Shown: positions 1 to 6,000 of the stretch, piece by piece
Position numbering within the stretch: position 1 is the first letter of the stretch
How the letters are laid out: the number at the start of each line of letters is the position of its first letter
Source: Acidobacteriota bacterium
Lineage (GTDB): Bacteria > Acidobacteriota > Vicinamibacteria > Vicinamibacterales > 2-12-FULL-66-21
DNA: 6,213 bases
Assembly (NCBI GenBank): GCA_013694635.1
Contig: JACDCA010000578.1
Coordinates: forward strand, 1 to 6,213
Reading direction: 5' to 3'
The notes under the pieces: generated by a model
Databases searched by the model: none
What the model saw: only the letters and a program-made list of their open reading frames with translations
Told to the model about the DNA's origin: nothing
Position numbers and translations under genes: made by a program

Positions 1-76
1 GAAGCGGCATGCGCGCGATGACTCGCAGGGCATGCCGCAGGTCACGGGAGACCTGCTCGATTTGCATGGTGCGCAT
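1..76 (-). CDS. Probable ADOP/MacB-like ABC transporter permease, N-terminal fragment
   Basis: Only the first 22-25 codons are in the window; the gene runs off the left edge. The minus-strand frame from ATG at 67-65 encodes a peptide containing DLRHALRVIARMP. In acidobacterial duplicated orphan permeases (ADOP, FtsX/MacB family, inner-membrane exporters of uncertain substrate) the start is typically of the form DLRYALRxLxRSPGF, just before the first transmembrane helix. A second in-frame ATG lies three codons upstream (76-74) with a weak AGGGA-like ribosome site about 12 bases before it, so the start is undecided between 76 and 67. The gene is divergent from the gamma-glutamyltransferase remnant. 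The identification rests on a short match made from memory; another membrane protein with a basic amphipathic N-terminus is possible. Confidence 0.5.
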   Translation of the reverse strand, partial: MRTMQIEQVSRDLRHALRVIARMPL

Positions 77-114
77 TGTGTCGTACGGTCCCTGAACCAG
101 AGCTGAATAAGGGC

Positions 115-139
115 CACGGTGCAACACGGTGCAACACGG
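115..139. repeat. Tandem 10-bp repeat, 2.5 copies
   Basis: The unit CACGGTGCAA is repeated at 115-124 and 125-134 and followed by the partial copy CACGG (135-139). It sits in the 80-bp divergent spacer between the permease start and the gamma-glutamyltransferase start. It could be a slippage product or a pair of regulator half-sites spaced one helical turn apart. No further copies were noticed in the window. Confidence 0.85.
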
Positions 140-141
140 GT

Positions 142-148
142 AAAGGGG
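142..148 (+). promoter_or_regulatory. Ribosome binding site of the gamma-glutamyltransferase remnant
   Basis: AAAGGGG ends 8 bases before the ATG at 157-159, a normal Shine-Dalgarno spacing. It supports 157 as the original start codon although the gene is now broken. Confidence 0.55.
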
Positions 149-156
149 CTTAGAGC

Positions 157-1089
157 ATGTTTGACTCACGAGTGACCCTGGCGCTTGGGACCGTTCTGTC
201 GGTGGCGTCGCAGCATCCATCCGCGGCGCCGGCGACGGCGGTATCCGGGATGGTCAGTTCCGCCCATCCGCTTGCCACCGAAGCCGGGCTCGAGATTCTC
301 CGGGCCGGCGGGAACGCGTTCGATGCGGCCGTCGCCATAGCCGCGGCGCTGAACGTCGTGGAGCCGGCGATGTCGGACGCCGGCGGCTGCGGCACGATCG
401 TGTTGCACCACGCCGAATCGAAAGAGACCTGGTTCCTGAACCCGAGCGGGCGGATCCCGGCCGCGGTCGACTCCGACGCGTTCCGTTCAGGCTCGCGGCG
501 GAAGGCTACGTCTTCGATTCTCGCGGAGCCGCCTTCATAGCGGGCGGATTCGATGGTTTCCCGCAACATGCCAAGGCGATCTACGGCAGAGAGGGGAAGG
601 CGCTGGCACGTGGTGACCGCCTTCAGCAGCAGGACCTCGCGCGCTCGTTGCGGCTGATTGCCAGCCGCGGCGCTGACGCGTTCTACACAGGAGAGCTCGG
701 CAAGGCGATCGACGCGGAGATGAAGGCGGTGAAGGGCTTTCTGACGCTCGCCGACCTCGCGGCCGATCGTGCGGAATGGCGGAAGCCGATCACCCTGCGC
801 TACCGCGATGTCGACGTCGTGACGGCTTCGCCGCCGGCGAATGCGTTCGACTATCTCGTCCGCCTCGGCATCATGAGCCAGTTCGACAACCGTGCGTCCG
901 GACACAACTCCACCGAATACCTGCACCGGTTCGCCGAGGCGACGAAGCACGGGTTCTGGGTGCCTGCGGTATGCCGGCGACCCGGACGTCGCGCCGCCGC
1001 CTGTCACACGGCTGTCACAGCTGCGGATCGTGCGGGCGCTCGGCAACGCGCACGCGCTGACGATCGACTACGACGCGCGTGGACGCTAG
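157..1089 (+). pseudogene. Decayed gamma-glutamyltransferase (gamma-glutamyltranspeptidase) remnant
   Basis: Family members are secreted or periplasmic Ntn-hydrolases that cleave gamma-glutamyl bonds (for example in glutathione) and self-process at a conserved Thr. Three pieces are recognisable. Frame 1, 157 to about 483: a weak signal-like N-terminus, then GMVSSAHPLATEAGLEILRA, GGNAFDAAVAIAAALNVVEP and the start of the large subunit. Frame 3, about 484-962: LAAEGYVFDSRGAAF, then ALARGDRLQQQDLARSLRLI, GADAFYTGELGKAI and GHNSTEYLHRFAEATKHGFW. Frame 1, 964-1089: RYAGDPDVAPPPVTRLS followed directly by a C-terminal-like ALGNAHALTIDYDARGR and TAG. Against the usual family layout, about 45 residues are missing near 484 (including the GVPG region), there is a +1/-2 shift at 963, and some 200 or more residues are missing near 1018, including the autoprocessing Thr and most of the small subunit. 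The last C-terminal residues are also absent. About 311 codons remain of a usual 540-600. Deletion sizes are estimated from memory of the family. Confidence 0.85.
1001..1019. repeat. 8-bp direct repeat at the presumed deletion scar
   Basis: CTGTCACA occurs at 1001-1008 and again at 1012-1019. The second copy ends where the remnant jumps from large-subunit sequence (PVTRLS) to C-terminal small-subunit-like sequence (ALGNAHALTIDYD). It may mark slippage or recombination associated with the deletion, or be chance. Confidence 0.6.
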
Positions 1090-1098
1090 TACTGAGAG

Positions 1099-1311
1099 TC
1101 AGTCGCGCGATGTCGGTTGGCGCGCGGACTGCGCCTCCTCAATGCTTCGGTACCTGAACACGCCTCGCGGGTAGGTCCGGGGCGAGATGCTCCGGTATCG
1201 TGCGCAGTACCGCAGGAAGCGCTCGAATGCGTCCTCCTGAGATACCGGTACGCGGGCTGCATTCATCTCTTCGACCGAGCGGAATTTCTGCACCCGCACT
1301 GTCTCAATCAT
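1099..1311 (-). CDS. Uncharacterised 70-aa protein with duplicated RS[VI]EE motif, third gene of two-component operon
   Basis: The function is not recognised. The protein has no signal peptide or membrane segment and is rich in Arg and Glu. Its ends resemble each other: residues 7-21 contain VQKFRSVEEMNAARV and residues 51-65 contain VFRYRSIEEAQSARQ. The middle (about 28-48) contains the Arg- and aromatic-rich FERFLRYCARYRS and a PRTYPRG turn. Codon third positions are GC-biased, as in the neighbouring real genes. The ATG (1311-1309) overlaps the kinase stop TGA (1310-1308) as ATGA, and there is no good Shine-Dalgarno of its own, which suggests translation by coupling from the kinase. It ends 9 bp from the end of the convergent gamma-glutamyltransferase remnant. 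I recall similar short proteins with an [KR][FY]RS[IV]EE motif in Acidobacteriota and deltaproteobacteria but no established role. It could be an accessory partner of the kinase or an orphan half of a gene pair. Confidence 0.72.
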   Translation of the reverse strand: MIETVRVQKFRSVEEMNAARVPVSQEDAFERFLRYCARYRSISPRTYPRGVFRYRSIEEAQSARQPTSRD

Positions 1312-2304
1312 GTCGCGCGCGGTAGCTGAAGCCGCGCCTGGAGTCCGCCCAGCCCGGACTTATCGAGCGCAATCCGCCCTCCGTACAGCTCGGCGAGATC
1401 GCGGACGATGGCGAGCCCGAAACCTGATCCCGGCGCCGCCTCGTCGGCGCGTACTCCTCGCTGCAGGACGGCTTCACGCAGCGTCTCCGCGATCCCCGGT
1501 CCATCGTCGTCCACGAGAATCACTATGGCCGCCGGTGTGGCGCTCGACTCTACGCGCACGCGGGTTGCGGCCCATTTGCACGCGTTGTCGAGCAGGTTGC
1601 CCAGCATTTCGTCGAGGTCGTGACGATGCGCCCGGACGGCGTGGTCCCGGTCGACGGTGCAGTCGATTGTCAAGCGCTTGTCCGCGTGCAGTTGCTGCAT
1701 CGTGCGAACGAGACCTTCAGCCGACTTCAGGACGGAGGTGCGGGCGCCCGGCATCGCTCCTGACGCGGCGGCGCGTGCGTGCGCGAGGTGATGATCGATC
1801 TGCCGCCGCATGCGGTCCACCTGCTGTGTGATGGATTCGGCGAGCGCGGGATTCCCCATCCTGGCTGCGGATTCTGCCTCCTGCGCGAGCAGCGCCAGCG
1901 GCGTCTTCAACCCGTGCGCCAGATCGCCGGCCTTACCGACAGCGCGCTGCACCGTTTTCTCCTGGTGATCGAGGAGCTCGTTCAGGTCGTCGACGAGCGG
2001 CTGCACTTCGGCTGGATACGAACCCGCCACACGACGCTCCGCGCCGGTGTGGACCGCGGCCAGCCGGGTTCGAAGCTGCGCCACCGGCGAGAGGCCGCGC
2101 CGTACGTACCAGAGTCCCGCCATCAGGCAGCTAGCCGCGAGCAGAGATCCGGCCCCCGAGATGGGAGAACGCGCCGTGGATGACCCCGGGCGCATCCGGG
2201 TGGCGCGTCATCACTGCCATCAGCACGAGGCCGGCGACGATGAAAAGGCCGATCGTCCAGAACAGCGCTCCGAGAAACATGCGGCGACGAAGCGACCAGC
2301 TCAA
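1308..2304 (-). CDS. Sensor histidine kinase (HAMP-HisKA-HATPase_c), interrupted by a single-base frameshift
   Basis: This is an inner-membrane sensor kinase, partner of the upstream response regulator. As written, the open frame 2195-1308 starts just before transmembrane helix 2. The missing N-terminus lies in the next frame from TTG 2304-2302 (MSWSLRRRMFLGALFW), with helix 1 at about residues 9-32 and a loop of about 16 residues ending HGAFSHL. Dropping one base from the C5 run at 2153-2157 joins the two and gives 331 aa: helix 2 at about 50-67 (SLLAASCLMAGLWYV), HAMP at about 68-118, H-box DLAHGLKTPLALL with phospho-acceptor His130, N-box DEMLGNLLDNACKW (Asn236, Asn240), G1 DDDGPG (265-270) and G2 GSGFGLAIV (about 292-300). 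The H-box is of the PhoQ-like AHxLKTPL type, without the acidic residue after His. The TTG overlaps the regulator stop (TTGA), with GGGGGA six bases upstream. The shift may be a sequencing error or a real inactivation. Confidence 0.85.
2153..2157. other. Frameshift site in the kinase: homopolymer C5 (G5 on the coding strand)
   Basis: The kinase frame switches here. Upstream codons read ...FSH-L-G, and downstream codons read A-G-S-L-L-A-A-S only if the run is four bases long. The frame entering from upstream otherwise hits TAG at 2133-2131. With one base removed, the length from TTG 2304 to TGA 1308 becomes 996, a multiple of three. Confidence 0.75.
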
Positions 2305-2963
2305 GGCGCGTCCCCCATCCGGTACCCCAGGCCCCGAACGGTTTCGATCGTGGCGGCCCCGAGCTTTCTGCGCAGACGTGCAACGAACACTTCAACCGTG
2401 TTCGATTCCCGGTCTGACCCGCGCGAGTAGATGTGTTCGGTCAACTCCAGTTGCGAGACGATCCGACCACGATGATGCATCAGGTACGAGAGCACGCGGA
2501 ATTCGTGCCCCGTCAGCCGTATCGGTGTGCCCTCTAATGTCACTCGTGACGAGCGTGGATCGAGATTTACGGCGCCGCATTTCAGTTCCGGCGTCGCCTG
2601 CCCGCTGGCGCGCCGGATCAGACCGCGCAGCCGGGCGAGGACCTCCTCGATGCGGAACGGCTTCGCGACGTAGTCGTCGGCGCCGCGGTCGATACCAAGG
2701 ACCTTCTCGTGCCAGCTGCTTCGGGCCGTCAGCACGAGGACTGGAACGGCAATGCCCTGCGTCCGCCAGTCCTCGAGCCATTTCAGGCCGTCGCGTCCTG
2801 GCAGGCCGAGGTCCAGGACGATGGCGTCGTACCGTTCGGTGTGAACGAGAAAGTCCGCGCGCGTGCCGTCCGCGGCAGTGTCGACCGCATATCCCGCGTC
2901 GTTCAGCGCGGCCGCCAGCTGCCGCGCAAGCTGCGGCTCATCCTCGACCACCAGCACTCTCAC
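2301..2963 (-). CDS. OmpR/PhoB-family response regulator
   Basis: This cytoplasmic transcription factor is activated by phosphotransfer from the kinase encoded immediately downstream. The receiver domain covers residues 1-115: acidic pocket Glu7/Asp8 (VVEDE), phospho-acceptor Asp51 (AIVLDLGLPG), Thr79 (VLTAR) and Lys101 (YVAKPF). A winged-helix DNA-binding domain follows at about 125-217, with LTGHEFRVLSYLMHHRGRIV, the recognition-helix region SNTVEVFVARLRRKLG and the terminal hairpin TVRGLGYRM. At 220 aa it is full length. It resembles the PhoP/QseB group. The start is GTG at 2963-2961: an in-frame stop lies nine codons upstream (2990-2988) and the only other near start is GTG 2957. No Shine-Dalgarno is evident; the sequence just before the start is CTCCT-rich instead. 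Its TGA overlaps the kinase TTG by 2 bases (TTGA). Target genes cannot be read from the window; the flanking palindrome is a candidate but unproven site. Confidence 0.95.
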   Translation of the reverse strand: MRVLVVEDEPQLARQLAAALNDAGYAVDTAADGTRADFLVHTERYDAIVLDLGLPGRDGLKWLEDWRTQGIAVPVLVLTARSSWHEKVLGIDRGADDYVAKPFRIEEVLARLRGLIRRASGQATPELKCGAVNLDPRSSRVTLEGTPIRLTGHEFRVLSYLMHHRGRIVSQLELTEHIYSRGSDRESNTVEVFVARLRRKLGAATIETVRGLGYRMGDAP

Positions 2964-2977
2964 AGGAGCCGAGTATC

Positions 2978-3051
2978 TAACAGGAGATCAGGAGATCAGG
3001 AGACACTTTTTGAAAAACAAGAAAAGCTCCTTATCTCCTGATCTCTTGTTA
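2978..3051. repeat. Inverted repeat with 25-bp arms between amidohydrolase and regulator genes
   Basis: Arms 2978-3002 and 3027-3051 are complementary at 23 of 25 positions around a 24-base AT-rich spacer (3003-3026). The spacer itself holds the small palindrome TTTTTGAAAAA (3007-3017). The right arm includes the amidohydrolase stop codon (TAA, 3051-3049). Read as leftward RNA it would form a long hairpin directly after that stop, but no U-tract follows the stem, so it is not a canonical intrinsic terminator. It may act as an mRNA 3' stabiliser or processing site, an attenuating leader of the regulator operon, a protein-binding site, or a dispersed palindromic (REP/MITE-like) element. Confidence 0.85.
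2982..3003. repeat. 8-bp tandem repeat AGGAGATC, 2.75 copies
   Basis: AGGAGATC occurs at 2982-2989 and 2990-2997, followed by AGGAGA at 2998-3003. It forms the left arm of the larger inverted repeat; the opposite arm carries a diverged version. On the coding (minus) strand it reads as repeated CTCCT, complementary to Shine-Dalgarno sequences. Confidence 0.9.
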
Positions 3052-6000
3052 TCGTCGGGACGTGGCGCCATTCGTGGTCGTAATGCGCGGACGCGTCGGC
3101 GCGGTCTTACGCGGCGACGGTTCGAGATCCCACCAGTACTGGCGCGGAAGTTTCTTCTGCTGCGGCCACACCTGATCGAGCGTGTCACCCTCGTAGAGCT
3201 CGCCGTTCTTCATCACGTAGCGGATCGAGTTCGTGTTGCGGATGTTCTCGAGCGGATTCTTGTCGAGGACGACCAGGTCCGCGAGCTTGCCTTTCTCGAT
3301 GGAGCCAAGATCCTTGCCCATGCCGATGCCTTCGGCACCGTAGATCGTCCCGACCTTGAGTACCTCGTGCGCCGGCATGCCGCCGGAGGCAATCGCCCAC
3401 AGCTCCCAGTGGCATTGAATGCCCTGCCGCTGACCGTGTCCGCCCAGCGCCACTTTCCCGCCGGCCGCGACGATGTCCGCGAGCACTTTCGCCGCGAGCG
3501 GGAAGGAGTATTCCTGCTCGTGGAACCACGGTCGCCTCAGCACCGTGCTGTCGAGATCGCTGTGCGGCGCGAAACGGCGCATCTTCTGATCGCCGTGCAC
3601 GTCGGTCGACTCGTAGAAGTAGTTCTCCGCCCACGGACCGCCGTACTGCACCAGCAGCGTCGGCGTGTAGACAATCCCTGACTGCGCCACCAGCTGCACC
3701 ACGTCCTTGTAGAGCGGCATGATCGGCAACGTATGTTCGAGCCCCGGGTAGCCGTCGACGATCTGCGTCAGATTGAGCTTGAGATCGAGTCCGCCTTCGA
3801 GCGTCGGCATCAGCTTCTGCTCTTTGGCCGCCATGATGATCCACTGGCGCTGCTGCCGGCTGCCGGCCATATATTGCTTGATCGTTTTCGTGTCCCAGTA
3901 CTGGCTGTAGCGCTTCAGCACGTCGCGCGCCTCGTCGAGGCTCTGCACGTTGTCCTGCGAAAACACCCCTGGCCCGGTGCCGAAGACGCGCGGCCCGATC
4001 ATCTGGCCGGTCTCGACGAGGTCGCGGTAGGCGAGCACGTCGGTCGTCGCCGTCTGCGGATCACGCGTCGTCGTCACGCCGTAGGCGAGGTTCGCGAGGT
4101 ACTCCCAGACCTGCGTCTTGTGGACGTCCCACGCCGGCCAGATGTGTGCGTGCACATCGACCAGCCCCGGCATGATCGTCTTGCCGGTCACGTCGATTGT
4201 CCTGGCACCGGCCGGCACCTTCACCTGCCCACGTCGTCCCACCTCGACGATCCTGTTGTCAGTGACGACGATGTCCGCGTTGTCGATGACGTCGTTCGCC
4301 TTCATCGTGATCACGCGCGCGCCGCGCAGCACCACCGTGCCGCTCGGCTTCGTGCGTGGAGCCTCGACGATGACCTCCGTTGGCGTCGGTTCGTAAGCGG
4401 GCTTTTTCTTCGGTTCCGGCTTCTCGTCCTTTTTCTCGGCGTCGGGTTTCTTCTCGGTGTCCTTTTTGGCTTCCGCTTCCTTCTTCTCCTTCTCCTCAGC
4501 GGCTTTCGCCGCGTCGAGGTCGTACTTGAAAAGCGTGCGGCCGAGCGCGAACGTCACGAGTTTCCCGTTGCCCGCCCACGACAGGAACTCCCCGCCGACG
4601 GTCGTCAGTTTCTTCACGGGGACCGAAGCGCTGTCGGGGCTGGCCAGCGCGACGGTCGGCGCCTCTCCGCCTTTCACCGGCACGGTCAGCAGATAGACGT
4701 GATGCTGGGCCTCGGCGATCGCATGCTCGCCGTCGGGGCCCATGATGACCTCCGACGCATTACTCGCCTGTTCTGCGTTCGGGTTCTTGTACCCGGTAAC
4801 CTTGACGTGCGTCTTGCGGTCGGTGCCATCGAAACGGAACGACACGAGGCCGCGGCTGCCTTCCCATGCGTAGATGCGTGTCGGGTCCTTCGCAAAGTGC
4901 GGCCGTCCCTGGCCGCGGAACGGTGTGATGAGCGTGGTCTCGCCGCCGCCCGCCGGTAGCCACACCAGCTCCATCGCCTGGCCTCCGCGACCTTGCGGCG
5001 AGAAATCCTCCTGCCGCTCCGCGCGCGGGCCGCGGACGACGACAATGCGTTGGCCGTCGAGAGAGTAGACCGGATCTGAATAGAAGGAGGCGATCTGGGT
5101 CAGCTTCTGCGGCGTGCCGCCGTCGGCTCCTACGCGATAGACGTGACCTCCATCCGCGTCTGACCAGCTGACGAAGGCAATCGATCGGCCGTCGGGAGAC
5201 CACGCCGGCTGATGCTCGCCCGCGTCCATCGAGCTGACGCGGCGCGGCTTGCTTGACGGGTAGTCCATCAGCCACAGGCGATCGAGCGCGGTGAACGCCA
5301 GCTTCGTGCCGTCGGGCGACAGCCGTGGGTACCGGATCTGCTGCGCGCGAACGGGTCCCTCGTCGATCGGGTATTCGAACTGGACCTTCGGTCCGAGCTT
5401 CTGCTCGATCTTCGCGGTGAACGGGATCGGCGTCGCTTCGCCCGACGGCACGTTCACCCGCCACATCTTGCCGTCGAAGGACGTGACCAACGCCTTCGAG
5501 TCAGGAGTAAACGAGGATCCGGGCATCAGGTCGCGGGTCGAGGCTGACTCCTGGTCGTCGCGCGTGACCGGATAGATCAGCCAGGAGTCGTCGCCGCTCT
5601 TGAGATCGCGGACGCGGAGGCCGGTCTGCGCGTCCCACCGTGTTGCGTAGACGAGCCACCGGCCGTCGGGGGAGAGCACGGGGCGCATCGCGCTTCCGAG
5701 CTCGTCGCTCATACGGAAGTTCTCGCCGGTGTGCCGGTCGTAGACACCGAGCTGCCACCGGAAGTTCATCTGGTTGTAGACGCTGCCGGCCGCGGTACGC
5801 TCGGTGAAGTATACGAACCGGTCGTCCTTTCCCACGGCCGCGCCGAGTGGATTCAGCTGCCGCCGCTCGTCGCTTCCGGTCAGGTTGACACCGCTGCCGC
5901 CATCGACGTGATACAGCCACAGCTGCGTGCCGCCGGGAGGCGCCCCCGACTTCGACACGACTATGTACTTGCCGTCCCGCGTCCATTCAGGCGAGGTGTA

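Noticed and set aside
150..1046. Long open frame of 298 codons on the minus strand opposite the gamma-glutamyltransferase remnant
   Set aside because: It is a GC-rich antisense shadow with low-complexity Arg/Ala composition and no recognisable domain; the plus strand carries clear homology in pieces.
1076..1110. Bidirectional terminator between the convergent gamma-glutamyltransferase remnant and the operon end
   Set aside because: Only a 5-bp GCGCG/CGCGC pairing with a long loop was found, and no T-tract; it is not distinguishable from chance in GC-rich DNA.
2180..2980. 266-codon plus-strand open frame over the response regulator
   Set aside because: The opposite strand encodes a complete response regulator with all key residues; this frame is Arg/Pro-rich with no domain.
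2964..3030. Sigma-70 promoter for the regulator operon (TTGTTT and TTAGATAC-like boxes)
   Set aside because: The boxes are not at acceptable spacing and the sequence is dominated by repeats; no pair is convincing.
2964..3048. Intrinsic terminator after the amidohydrolase
   Set aside because: The stem is strong, but the leftward transcript continues GTTAGATACTC after it with no U-run, so only the inverted repeat is reported.
4395..4530. Low-complexity pyrimidine-rich stretch as a possible repeat or recombination site
   Set aside because: It is explained as the complement of Lys/Glu codons in the amidohydrolase linker.
3733..4959. 408-codon open frame on the plus strand
   Set aside because: It is antisense to the amidohydrolase; its composition (Arg/His/Val/Asp rich, with a Leu/Phe-rich run opposite the Lys/Glu linker) is what the complement of that gene predicts.
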